Program-made: the position numbers and the translations under genes | Source of the DNA: Caenimonas sp. SL110 | Lineage (GTDB): Bacteria; Pseudomonadota; Gammaproteobacteria; Burkholderiales; Burkholderiaceae_C | Assembly: GCF_001044395.1 (NCBI RefSeq) | Contig: NZ_JANU01000012.1 | Location: forward strand, 62,001-126,000 | DNA length: 64,000 bases | Reading direction: 5' to 3' | Notes under the pieces: generated by a model | Databases searched by the model: none | What the model was told of the DNA's origin: nothing | Seen by the model: only the letters and a program-made list of their open reading frames with translations | Shown: positions 36,425 through 43,881 of the stretch, piece by piece | Layout of the letters: the number at the start of each line of letters is the position of its first letter | Numbering within the stretch: position 1 is the first letter of the stretch

Positions 36425-37023
36425 GCGGCCGTGGCCACCGCGTCCCGGGGACCGACGCCGATGGGTGCCGGTGCGGCCATCACGATTCGGGTGAACAGGC
36501 GTTCGTACACCGGGTCGCGCACGCCGCCGGCCAGCGGATCGAGCGACGTGAGGAAGGCCTTGTCCATGGCAGCCCACTCGGCCTCGGAGAGCGCCTGCTC
36601 TGCGGCAGGCAGCAGTTCGCGCTCTTCGGTGCGCATGTGGTCCAGGTAGAACGCAACATACTCGTTGGCCGCTTCGCAAAAGGCGTCCCGCCGTGTTTCG
36701 CCGAGCAGCTCCCAGGCCAGCAGCAGATGCTGGAGCGCACGCGCCCTGCCTTCGCCGCTCATGTGGTCCGACTCCAGGCGCCGTATCACCGGCATGAGGT
36801 GCGGAACCGCCCGTGCCAGGGCCGGGAACAGCAGGTCCGACTCCTTGGGGTGGTGGCGTTTTTCGGGGAACTCGTCGATGTAGAACAGCATGGCACGCAC
36901 GACATCGAAGAACTGGTCGGGAGATTCGCCCGGCCCTTGCCGGATCATCATCGTCATCGAGCGCAGCATGGCAGCGAGCGCGGCATGTTCATCACGGATC
37001 ACACGAAGGGTGGGTCGGGTCAT
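36421..37023 (-). CDS. Hemerythrin-domain protein
   Basis: 200 residues, four-helix bundle of the hemerythrin HHE type. Iron ligand candidates lie in RDEHAAL, RHHPKESDLLFP, LESDHMSGE and YLDHMRTEERELLPAAE. These proteins bind a diiron centre and sense or store oxygen or nitric oxide; in this location, between fnr and a protease gene, it may protect against oxygen or NO during shifts (inference). It starts 22 bases after the fnr stop, in the same direction, and its stop overlaps the protease start. Confidence 0.9.
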   Translation of the reverse strand: MTRPTLRVIRDEHAALAAMLRSMTMMIRQGPGESPDQFFDVVRAMLFYIDEFPEKRHHPKESDLLFPALARAVPHLMPVIRRLESDHMSGEGRARALQHLLLAWELLGETRRDAFCEAANEYVAFYLDHMRTEERELLPAAEQALSEAEWAAMDKAFLTSLDPLAGGVRDPVYERLFTRIVMAAPAPIGVGPRDAVATAA

Positions 37024-37045
37024 GGCTTGGGTCTCTTGAAAAAAT

Positions 37046-37870
37046 TCAGTGCACTCTCAGTTCGAACGCGCGCGTCATCGCCGGCACGTCCACGATGCGG
37101 ATGTGGCGCTTGTCCACTTCGAGCAGGCCCTGCTGCTGGAAAGCAGAAAACGTGCGGCTCACGGTTTCGAGCTTCATGCCCAGGTAGCTGCCGATCTCCT
37201 GGCGTGACATGCGCAGGTGGAACTCGGTTGGCGAGTAGCCGCGCGCCTTCAGGCGTTGCGAGAGGTTCAGCAGGAAAGCGGCAAGGCGCTCTTCGGCGTT
37301 CATGCTGCCCAGCAGCAGCATCAGGCTGTGTTCGCGCACGATTTCGCGGCTCATGAGGCGGCTCACGATGTGCTGCAGGTTGCTGGATGTGGCGGCCAGT
37401 TCATTCAAGTGCGAATACGGAATCGCGCAGACTTCGGCGTCTTCCAGTGCCACGGCCGTGCTGGCGTGCTTGCCGTGCGCCACGCCGTCCAGGCCCATCA
37501 GTTCACCAGCCATGTGAAAGCCGCTGACCTGGTCGCGGCCATCGGCCAGCACCAGGCTGGACTTGAAGGTGCCCATTCGCACCGCATAGATGAAGTGGAA
37601 GGCCTCGCCCTCGTGGTAAATCGCCTGGCCGGCTGCGATGCGGCGGCGCGCGAACTTCAGGCCGTCAAGGCGCTCGATGTCGTTGCCGGCCAGTCCGCAG
37701 GGCAGGCAGATCTCGCGCAGGTGGCAGCTGGAGCACGAAGTCTTCAGCGGTGCAACCGGCGAAGTCTCGACCGGGGCCGTGGTGGCGGTCTTGGTCGCGG
37801 CCTTGGGGGCAGTCGTCGCAGGCACGAGCCGGAAAACGCGTTCACGCGGCATCGAGGCAGTAGCGGACAT
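37046..37870 (-). CDS. fnr: FNR-type oxygen-sensing transcription regulator
   Basis: 274 residues, with about 30 residues more at the N-terminus than E. coli FNR. The 4Fe-4S ligands are visible: C46, C49 and C55 (CSSCHLREICLPC) and C148 in DAEVCAIPY. The cyclic-nucleotide-fold domain follows. The C-terminal helix-turn-helix has MSRQEIGSYLGMKLETVSRTFSAFQQ with the E-x2-SR contacts for TTGAT half-sites. When oxygen is absent the dimer binds TTGATN4ATCAA. Seven such boxes are in this window, so this is the likely master regulator of the surrounding genes. It is preceded by a lone receiver gene at 20 bases. Confidence 0.95.
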   Translation of the reverse strand: MSATASMPRERVFRLVPATTAPKAATKTATTAPVETSPVAPLKTSCSSCHLREICLPCGLAGNDIERLDGLKFARRRIAAGQAIYHEGEAFHFIYAVRMGTFKSSLVLADGRDQVSGFHMAGELMGLDGVAHGKHASTAVALEDAEVCAIPYSHLNELAATSSNLQHIVSRLMSREIVREHSLMLLLGSMNAEERLAAFLLNLSQRLKARGYSPTEFHLRMSRQEIGSYLGMKLETVSRTFSAFQQQGLLEVDKRHIRIVDVPAMTRAFELRVH

Positions 37871-37890
37871 GGTGATTCCTCCTGGGGTTT

Positions 37891-38295
37891 TTATTCGCGG
37901 TGACGCGGCGCGGCGGCGATGGCGCCGGCGAGCTGGTCGAACTGGGTGGACTTGTCGAGAAAGACGTGAGCGCCTTCCGCGAGATAGCGCTTGCGGTAAG
38001 CGTCTTCGGCGTTGTTGCTGAAGACGATGAACTCGGGCAACGACCCGGCGCCAGCGGCACCAGCTGCTTCGCGCACGCCGCGCAGCACGTCGATGCCGGT
38101 GCCGCCTTCGAGCTGCACATCGAGCACCACCACGTCGGGACGCGACGCGCGAATGCCGTCGATGCAGGCGCGCGGCGTGGAGCCTTGCCCGACGATCGTC
38201 ATGGCAGGCGCGGCGAGCATCGCTGCGACGCGGGTGCGTATCAGCGCTGAATCGTCAGCAAGAAAAACCTTGAGGGATGAATCGGTGCGGGCCAT
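37891..38295 (-). CDS. Single-domain response regulator (receiver only)
   Basis: 134 residues of the CheY-like fold: LKVFLADDSALIRTR with the acidic pair, the phosphorylation Asp in VVVLDVQLEGG and the conserved lysine in VFLDKS. There is no output domain. It may receive phosphate from the PAS kinase encoded upstream or act by protein contacts. ATG at 38295; longer upstream frames lack homologous content. It is followed by fnr 20 bases later, suggesting co-transcription. A palindrome (38396-38411) lies about 100 bases upstream. Confidence 0.9.
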   Translation of the reverse strand: MARTDSSLKVFLADDSALIRTRVAAMLAAPAMTIVGQGSTPRACIDGIRASRPDVVVLDVQLEGGTGIDVLRGVREAAGAAGAGSLPEFIVFSNNAEDAYRKRYLAEGAHVFLDKSTQFDQLAGAIAAAPRHRE

Positions 38296-38395
38296 GACTC
38301 GAATGTCGCTTTTCGAGCGGCTGCGCACCATCGGCGGGCACTGAGACCAGGGATCGGCGGTTTCCGGTTCGCAGCTTCCGTCACACCGAGGGCGG

Positions 38396-38411
38396 CTAGG
38401 AATATTCCTAG
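38396..38411. promoter_or_regulatory. Palindrome upstream of the receiver-fnr unit, possible LuxR-type regulator site
   Basis: CTAGGAATATTCCTAG is a perfect 16-bp inverted repeat. A related sequence, TAGGGATATGTCC read on the minus strand, occurs at 40164-40176 before the histidine kinase gene. Both face leftward genes of the same signalling group. Confidence 0.5.
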
Positions 38412-38429
38412 GACACTGGCCTGACTGCC

Positions 38430-39074
38430 TTAAACGCTCTCTTCGTCGAGACCGTGGCGCATGCAATAGCGCACCAGGTCGGCCTGGTTGTCCAGACCCA
38501 TCTTCTGCATCATGTTCGACTTGTGCGTGCTCACCGTCTTGACCGAAAGTTTCAGCCGGGCGGCGATGTCGGTGACCGAGGCTCCCGCGACCAGCAGGCT
38601 CATCACCTCGAATTCACGGTCGGAGAGCGCTTCGTGCGGCGCAGCAGACGCACCGCCGGGCATTGCGCCCAGGGCGAGCTGCTGCGCGACTTCGGCGGTG
38701 ACGAAGGCGCCGCCACCCGCGATCTTGCGAATCGCATCGACCAGTTGGGCCGGCGCGCTTTCCTTGGTGAGATAGCCACTTGCGCCCGACTTGATCGCGC
38801 GCACGGCGTACTGCAGTTCCTGGTGCATGCTCAGCACGAGGATGCGCAGCTTGGGCCGCGTGGCCTTCACCAGCTTGATCAACTCCATGCCGCTGCGACC
38901 GGGCATCGACAGATCGAGCACCAGCACGTCGAACTCGTGTTCGCGCACGACTTCCATCACGCGGTTGCCGTCGGCCGCTTCATCAACGACTTCCAGGTCG
39001 GTGGCCTCCGAGACGATGCGCTTCAAGCCCTCGCGAACGATCGCGTGGTCATCGGCAATGACGATCCGGGTCAA
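38430..39074 (-). CDS. NarL/FixJ-family response regulator (LuxR-type HTH)
   Basis: 214 residues. The receiver domain has ADDHAIVREGL, the phosphorylation Asp in VLVLDLSMPG and the lysine in GYLTKESAP. The C-terminal LuxR DNA-binding domain contains ALSDREFEVMSLLVAGAS and AARLKLSVKTVSTHKSNMMQKMGL. The start is TTG at 39074, inside TTGA shared with the kinase stop, preceded by a good ribosome-binding site (GGAGACAGAGC). It pairs with the upstream histidine kinase. Its targets probably include the palindromes nearby (inference). Confidence 0.92.
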   Translation of the reverse strand: MTRIVIADDHAIVREGLKRIVSEATDLEVVDEAADGNRVMEVVREHEFDVLVLDLSMPGRSGMELIKLVKATRPKLRILVLSMHQELQYAVRAIKSGASGYLTKESAPAQLVDAIRKIAGGGAFVTAEVAQQLALGAMPGGASAAPHEALSDREFEVMSLLVAGASVTDIAARLKLSVKTVSTHKSNMMQKMGLDNQADLVRYCMRHGLDEESV

Positions 39075-40129
39075 GCTCTGTCTCCTTCGATGCGGACCGG
39101 AATGTGTGCCTCGACCCGCGTTCCGCCGCCGGGGCTGCTGGAGACAGTCACGGTGCCGCGCAGCAGTTGCGCGCGCTCGCGCACGCCCACGAGCCCGAGC
39201 GAGTTCTGCTGCCGGGGCCGGGTGGGATCGAAACCTACCCCGTCGTCCTCGACGCACAGGGTCACTTCATCGTCCGAGCTTTCGACCGCCACATGTGCGC
39301 GCGTTGCGCGGGCATGCTTTGCAACATTGGCGAGCGACTCCTGGACGATGCGAAAGATGGCGGTGGCATAGGGCTCGCGAAACTCGATGGCCTCGTCCAT
39401 CACCAGGTCGCATGGCACGCCGGTGCGCCGGGTGAAGTTCTGCACCACCCACTCGATGGCCGGCGCAAGACCGAGGTCGTCGAGCATCAGCGGGCGCAGG
39501 TCCGCAGCGATGCGTCTTGTGGCGGCGACGGTTGCGTCGAGCATGACGAGCATCTGGGAAAGCTTGGCCGAGCCTTCGTCGGTTGCGGGCAGGTTGTCGC
39601 GCAACCAGATCGTGTCCATCTTGAGCGCCGTGAGCGACTGGGCCAGTTCGTCATGCAATTCGCGTGCGACGCGGGTTTTTTCCTGCTCGCGGATGGCGCT
39701 GGCCTCGGCGGCAAAGGATGCGAGGTCTTCCTGCGCCCGTACGCGCTCGGTGACGTCGCGCATGATGACCGTGTAGAGCTTGCCCTCGGGGGTGTCGAGC
39801 TGCGAGATCGCGGCATCCACCGGGAACTCCTGGCCGTTGGCGCGCAGCGCATACACAACGGCGCTGCCACCCATGCGCCGGGATGTCGTGCCGGTCGCAC
39901 CGAACCGCCTGACGTGGTTCGCATGTCCGCCCTGGAAGCGTTGCGGAATCAGTTTGGTCAGCGGCTGCCCCAGCACCTGGTCCCCGGACCAGCCGAAGAT
40001 CTTCTCGGCGGCGCGGTTGTACAGCACGATGCTCTGCGCCTCGTCGACAGTGACGATGGCGTCCATGGCGGAATCGAGCAGGCCCGCCAGCCTGGCGGCT
40101 GAGTTCTCGGTCGACAGCTTGTTCGGCAT
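39071..40129 (-). CDS. PAS-domain sensor histidine kinase (HisKA_3/NarX-like)
   Basis: 352 residues, no membrane segment, so cytoplasmic. An N-terminal PAS domain (SAMDAIVTVDEAQSIVLYNRAAEKIFGW) is followed by the dimerisation/phosphoacceptor segment RVARELHDELAQSLTALK with the H in ELHDELAQ. The ATPase domain has the N-box EPYATAIFRIVQESLANVAKHA and GVGFDP. It probably senses redox or a small ligand and phosphorylates the downstream LuxR-type regulator; the receiver near fnr may be a second target. Start ATG 40129. Confidence 0.93.
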   Translation of the reverse strand: MPNKLSTENSAARLAGLLDSAMDAIVTVDEAQSIVLYNRAAEKIFGWSGDQVLGQPLTKLIPQRFQGGHANHVRRFGATGTTSRRMGGSAVVYALRANGQEFPVDAAISQLDTPEGKLYTVIMRDVTERVRAQEDLASFAAEASAIREQEKTRVARELHDELAQSLTALKMDTIWLRDNLPATDEGSAKLSQMLVMLDATVAATRRIAADLRPLMLDDLGLAPAIEWVVQNFTRRTGVPCDLVMDEAIEFREPYATAIFRIVQESLANVAKHARATRAHVAVESSDDEVTLCVEDDGVGFDPTRPRQQNSLGLVGVRERAQLLRGTVTVSSSPGGGTRVEAHIPVRIEGDRA

Positions 40130-40163
40130 GGCCGCACTGTACTAGAGCCCGATGACGGGCTCC

Positions 40164-40176
40164 GGACATATCCCTA
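40164..40176. promoter_or_regulatory. Imperfect box upstream of the histidine kinase gene
   Basis: On the minus strand TAGGGATATGTCC, resembling half of CTAGGAATATTCCTAG at 38396-38411. It overlaps the stop of the small membrane protein gene, and the kinase start is 35 bases further on. Confidence 0.4.
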
Positions 40177-40422
40177 ATCGGCGGGGCGCGACTCCTGCCT
40201 GCCCAGCACCGCCGTGAGGGTGCTCGCCACCACGCAGATGGCCCAGAAAACGAAAAAGCCCCCGGCGTAGACGGCCTGGCGCGACCACCCTGGCGATCGC
40301 CCCATCCATTGCACCTCGGCCGGGTCCACCATGGCGAACACCACCAGTTCCAGCAGGCAGGCCGCGATGAAGGCAGGCCACACCACCTGCATCAGGCGCT
40401 CGCTCCAGCGTATCTTGGACAT
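40174..40422 (-). CDS. Small membrane protein of the cbb3 cluster, unknown function
   Basis: 82 residues: two predicted membrane helices, VWPAFIAACLLELVVFAMV (about residues 14-32) and AVYAGGFFVFWAICVVASTL (about 50-70). The VQWMGRSPGWSRQAVYAGG loop joins them. ATG at 40422 follows the ccoH-like gene by 13 bases on the same strand, so it belongs to the ccoNOQPGH transcript. It may assist oxidase assembly, as many small genes in these clusters do (inference). No domain was recognised. Confidence 0.75.
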   Translation of the reverse strand: MSKIRWSERLMQVVWPAFIAACLLELVVFAMVDPAEVQWMGRSPGWSRQAVYAGGFFVFWAICVVASTLTAVLGRQESRPAD

Positions 40423-40435
40423 GCCGTTCGCCCCT

Positions 40436-40714
40436 TTAAGGAGCGCTCCCAGGAGCGCTCCCGGCCGGCACGGTCGCGGCATGGTTGCGGCCCTGCAAGG
40501 CAGGCGCCAGCGCCGGCTGCACGGTCTTGATGCGGGTGTCGGCCCGCTTGAAATAGTCTCCGGTGAGCACCGGGTCCGGATTGTTGACTGCAATGAACGC
40601 AGTCACGAAGCCGGCCACCACGACGATGGCAGGTCCTGCGATCACCAGCCAGACATGACCGAATTTCCACCAGGGCGGCGCGGTCGCAGGCTGGGTCTGT
40701 GAGTTGGTTTTCAT
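40436..40714 (-). CDS. ccoH: FixH/CcoH-like cbb3 oxidase assembly protein
   Basis: 92 residues. One membrane helix (VWLVIAGPAIVVVAGFVTAFIAV) follows a PWWKFGHVW segment, then a soluble end with NPDPVLTGDYFKRADTRIK, the pattern of short betaproteobacterial FixH proteins. It stabilises the cbb3 oxidase complex, perhaps with copper transfer. Start ATG 40714. It follows ccoG at 16 bases. The C-terminal GSAPGSAP duplicates a GGAGCGCTCC motif and is low complexity. Confidence 0.88.
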   Translation of the reverse strand: MKTNSQTQPATAPPWWKFGHVWLVIAGPAIVVVAGFVTAFIAVNNPDPVLTGDYFKRADTRIKTVQPALAPALQGRNHAATVPAGSAPGSAP

Positions 40715-40730
40715 CGGGTGTCCCCTGTTT

Positions 40731-42137
40731 TTAGCGCGGCACAAGAAATACGGACTTCTCGCTCACATGGGCATCGCCCGAAGCGGTCGCGACATCGAAA
40801 TGAATCGGATGGGAGCCCGGCGTCGCCGATCCGTACGGAATCTGCAGCCGCACGGCCAGCCAGCGCGACTCTGCAGGGCCGACCTCGACCTGTGCCTCGG
40901 ACGCCACGACCAGCCCCTGCAGCCCGCTGACCTTCACGACATATCGCTGCGGCTCTTCGGTGGCATTCATCACCTGCAGCCGGTACACGTTCTCCAGCTT
41001 GCCCCCGGCGACGATGCGCGACAGCATGCCCCGGTCGCGGATCACATCGACCTTCAATGGCGTGCGCGTGGCCAGGCTGGCCAGCAATGCAAAACAAAGG
41101 GCAAGCAGGATTGCGCCATAGGCCAGCACACGCGGGCGCAAGGTCCGGCGCACCAGGTCCTTGCCCTCCAGGCCCAGGGCCAGCGCGTTCTGCGTGGTGA
41201 ACCGGATGAGCCCGCGCGGATAGTTCATCTTGTCCATCACGCCGTTGCAGACATCGACGCAGCCCGCGCAGCCGATGCACTCGTACTGCAGGCCCTCCCG
41301 GATGTCGATGCCTGTCGGACACACATGAACACACAGGTTGCAGTCGACGCAGGCACCGAGCGCGAGCGTGGACAGCTCAGCCTTGCGCGAGCGTGCACCG
41401 CGCGGCTCGCCACGCTCTGCGTCGTAGCTCACGATGAGCGTGTCCTTGTCGAACATCGCGCTCTGGAAGCGGGCGTAGGGACACATGTACTTGCACACCT
41501 GCTCGCGCAGGAAACCGGCGTTGCCGTAAGTGGCAAAGCCGTAGAAAAAGACCCAGAACACTTCCCACGAACCCATGCGGGTCTGCAGAAACTCCATGCC
41601 CAGTTCACGGATCGGCGTGAAGTAGCCCACGAAGGTGAAGCCCGTCCACATCGCAAGCGCAATCCACAGCACATGCTTGAACCACTTCTTGACGAGCTTC
41701 TCTAGGGACATGGGCGATGCGTCCAGGCGCATGCGCGCGGCGCGCTCGCCTTCGACCTTGCGCTCTATCCACAGGAACATCTCGGTGTAGACGGTCTGGG
41801 GGCAGGCAAAGCCGCACCACAGGCGTCCGGCCAGCGCGGTGAACAGGAACAGCGCCAGTGCACTGACGACCAGCAGGCCGGTGAGATAGATGAAGTCCTG
41901 CGGGTACAGCACGAACCCGAAGATGTAGAAGCGCCGCGCCGCCAGGTCGAACAGCACCGACTGGCGCTGTCCCCATTCGATCCACGGCATGCCGTAGAAC
42001 ACCAACTGGGTGAGCCACACCATGGCCCAGCGCCAGCGGGCGTACTTGCCCGTCACCTGGCGCGGATAGATCTTTTTCTGCGCTTCGTAGAGGGATTCGC
42101 TGCCCGACTCCGCAGCGATGATCGGTATGACTTTCAC
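40731..42137 (-). CDS. ccoG: Cytochrome c oxidase accessory protein CcoG
   Basis: 468 residues with about five membrane helices. RLWCGFACPQTVYTE and the two ferredoxin-type motifs CVDCNLCVHVCPTGID and CIGCAGCVDVCNGVM (4Fe-4S binding) are characteristic. CcoG reduces copper for delivery to the cbb3 oxidase. The C-terminal part is an immunoglobulin-like fold (QVMNATEEPQRYVVKVSGL). The start is GTG at 42137, four bases after the ccoP stop, with only weak ribosome-binding sequence in an AT-rich spot, so it may be translated by coupling to ccoP. Confidence 0.94.
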   Translation of the reverse strand: MKVIPIIAAESGSESLYEAQKKIYPRQVTGKYARWRWAMVWLTQLVFYGMPWIEWGQRQSVLFDLAARRFYIFGFVLYPQDFIYLTGLLVVSALALFLFTALAGRLWCGFACPQTVYTEMFLWIERKVEGERAARMRLDASPMSLEKLVKKWFKHVLWIALAMWTGFTFVGYFTPIRELGMEFLQTRMGSWEVFWVFFYGFATYGNAGFLREQVCKYMCPYARFQSAMFDKDTLIVSYDAERGEPRGARSRKAELSTLALGACVDCNLCVHVCPTGIDIREGLQYECIGCAGCVDVCNGVMDKMNYPRGLIRFTTQNALALGLEGKDLVRRTLRPRVLAYGAILLALCFALLASLATRTPLKVDVIRDRGMLSRIVAGGKLENVYRLQVMNATEEPQRYVVKVSGLQGLVVASEAQVEVGPAESRWLAVRLQIPYGSATPGSHPIHFDVATASGDAHVSEKSVFLVPR

Positions 42138-42141
42138 AATA

Positions 42142-43068
42142 TTATGGTTTTACCACCGCCGTATTGACCGCACGGTTGGACAGGCCCCAGATGTAGGAGC
42201 CCAGGACGTGGATCTGCGCTTCGGTCAGCTTGCCGTTTTGCGAAGGCATCGCGTTGGTCTTGCCGCTGTTGACGATGTTGATGATGGCCTGCTCGCCCCA
42301 GCCGTGCAGCCAGATGTCGTCGGCCAGGTTCGGCGCGCCGACCGCCGTGTTGCCCTTGCCGTCAACGCCGTGGCAGGCAGCGCAGGCGGTGAACTTCGAC
42401 TTGCCCAGTTGCGCGCGCAGCGAGTCGTGCGGGCTGCCCGACAGCGACAGCACGTAGTTGGCGACGTTCTTCACATCGTCGGGCGTGCCGACTGCTGCGG
42501 CCATGGGGGGCATGACGCCCACGCGGCCCGCCGTGATCGTCTCGACGATCTTTTGCGGCGATCCGCCGTGCATCCAGTCGGCATCGGTCAGGTTGGGAAA
42601 GCCCTTGCTGCCGCGTGCGTCGGAGCCGTGGCACTGCGCGCAGTTGTTCATGAACAGGCGCTCGCCGATGGCCATCGCGCTGGCGTCGCCTGCCAGCGCC
42701 TCTGCCGGTTTTGCGCTGTACTGCGCATAGAGCGGCCCCAGCTCCTTGTTGGCCTGCGCCATCTCTTCGCTGTGCTCGCCACGGGTGCTCCACTGCAGTT
42801 GCCCTTCGTAGCTGCCCAGGCCCGGATAGGCCACCAGGTACATCAGCGAAAAGACAATCGAGATCACGAACAGCCACATCCACCAGCGTGGCATGGGGTT
42901 GTTCATTTCACGCAGGTCGCCGTCCCAGACGTGGCCGGTGGTGTTGTCGGCCGAAGACTCGACCTTCTTGCGCGCCGTGACCCACAGCAGCAGCAGGCAC
43001 GCCGCGATGCTGATCAGCGTGAAGGCCGCTACATAGATCGACCAGAAACTGTTGTTGAAATCGCTCAT
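42142..43068 (-). CDS. ccoP: Cytochrome c oxidase cbb3-type diheme subunit CcoP
   Basis: 308 residues. The membrane part is an N-terminal helix (SIYVAAFTLISIAACLLLLWV) and a second one (WMWLFVISIVFSLMYLVAYP). Two heme c sites follow, CAQCH and CAACH, with distal methionines in MPPM and MPSQNG. CcoP carries electrons from the donor to CcoO/CcoN on the periplasmic side. It is downstream of ccoQ with 12 bases between the genes. The length matches diheme CcoP. Confidence 0.97.
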   Translation of the reverse strand: MSDFNNSFWSIYVAAFTLISIAACLLLLWVTARKKVESSADNTTGHVWDGDLREMNNPMPRWWMWLFVISIVFSLMYLVAYPGLGSYEGQLQWSTRGEHSEEMAQANKELGPLYAQYSAKPAEALAGDASAMAIGERLFMNNCAQCHGSDARGSKGFPNLTDADWMHGGSPQKIVETITAGRVGVMPPMAAAVGTPDDVKNVANYVLSLSGSPHDSLRAQLGKSKFTACAACHGVDGKGNTAVGAPNLADDIWLHGWGEQAIINIVNSGKTNAMPSQNGKLTEAQIHVLGSYIWGLSNRAVNTAVVKP

Positions 43069-43080
43069 TTGCGTGATCCC

Positions 43081-43218
43081 TCAGTCCTGCTCGAACGGAA
43101 TGCGTGCGGCTTCATCGAAGCCGCCCTTGTTACGGCGGGCATAAGCCCACCAGACGATGCCGAGAAACGTTGCAAGCGAGACCAGCGTGGCCGCGATGCG
43201 CATGGTGGTGATGTCCAT
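43081..43218 (-). CDS. ccoQ: Cbb3 oxidase small subunit CcoQ
   Basis: A 45-residue protein, MDITTMRIAATLVSLATFLG..., with one membrane helix (IAATLVSLATFLGIVWWAYA) and a polar tail containing RRNKGGFDEAARIPFEQD. CcoQ stabilises CcoP in the complex. It lies between ccoO (stop 43238) and ccoP (start 43068), the usual place. Short, but the position and sequence fit the family. Confidence 0.92.
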   Translation of the reverse strand: MDITTMRIAATLVSLATFLGIVWWAYARRNKGGFDEAARIPFEQD

Positions 43219-43237
43219 TGTTGTTGCTCCTCGGGGT

Positions 43238-43864
43238 TCACTTGAGCGCCAGGCCCATGGCCTGCAGGTACGCGATGAGTGCTTCCATTTCGGTCTTGTC
43301 TTTCACTGCCTTTTCGGCAGCGCCGATCTCGGCGTCGGTGTACGGCACGCCGGCCACACGCAGTGCCTTCATGTGGGCCGGCATGGCGGCTGCATCGACG
43401 ACAGCCTTTTCCAGCCAGGGGTACGCGGGCATGTTCGATTCAGGCACCACGTCGCGCGGGTTGACCAGGTGGATGCGATGCCAGTCGTCGCTGTACTTGC
43501 CGCCCACGCGGTGCAGGTCGGGACCGGTGCGCTTGCTGCCCCACTGGAACGGGTGGTCATAGATGAACTCACCGGCTACCGAGTAGTGGCCGTAGCGCAG
43601 CGTCTCGGCGCGAAACGGCCGGATCATCTGCGAGTGGCAGTTGTAGCAGCCCTCGCGCACATAGATGTCACGTCCCGCCAGTTGCAGCGCGGTGTAGGGC
43701 TTGACCCCTGCGATCGGCTGCGTGGTCGACTTCTGGAAGAACAGGGGCACGATCTCGATCAGGCCGCCTACGGCCACGACCAGAAGGATCAGCACGATCA
43801 TCAGGAAGTTGTTGGTCTCGATCTTCTCGTGCGAGAAGCCGGCAGTCTTGGTGTTGTCGCTCAT
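43238..43864 (-). CDS. ccoO: Cytochrome c oxidase cbb3-type monoheme subunit CcoO
   Basis: 208 residues. An N-terminal helix ([23 protein letters not shown]) is followed by the periplasmic heme c domain with [35 protein letters not shown] and [11 protein letters not shown] hold the methionine ligand region. It transfers electrons from CcoP to CcoN. The start is 17 bases after ccoN, and ccoQ follows. The length is normal for the family. Confidence 0.97.
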   Translation of the reverse strand: MSDNTKTAGFSHEKIETNNFLMIVLILLVVAVGGLIEIVPLFFQKSTTQPIAGVKPYTALQLAGRDIYVREGCYNCHSQMIRPFRAETLRYGHYSVAGEFIYDHPFQWGSKRTGPDLHRVGGKYSDDWHRIHLVNPRDVVPESNMPAYPWLEKAVVDAAAMPAHMKALRVAGVPYTDAEIGAAEKAVKDKTEMEALIAYLQAMGLALK

Positions 43865-43881
43865 GATTTTTTATTACCTTG

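Noticed and set aside
37036-37049. TTGAAAAAATTCAG as an eighth FNR box before the hemerythrin gene
   Set aside because: It has mismatches in the half-sites, sits too close to the start (centre about 20 bases away) and overlaps the fnr stop, so it does not fit the spacing of the others.
40440-40463. Doubled GGAGCGCTCC as a regulatory site
   Set aside because: It lies within the coding end of ccoH and simply encodes the repeated GSAP; no promoter elements are nearby.
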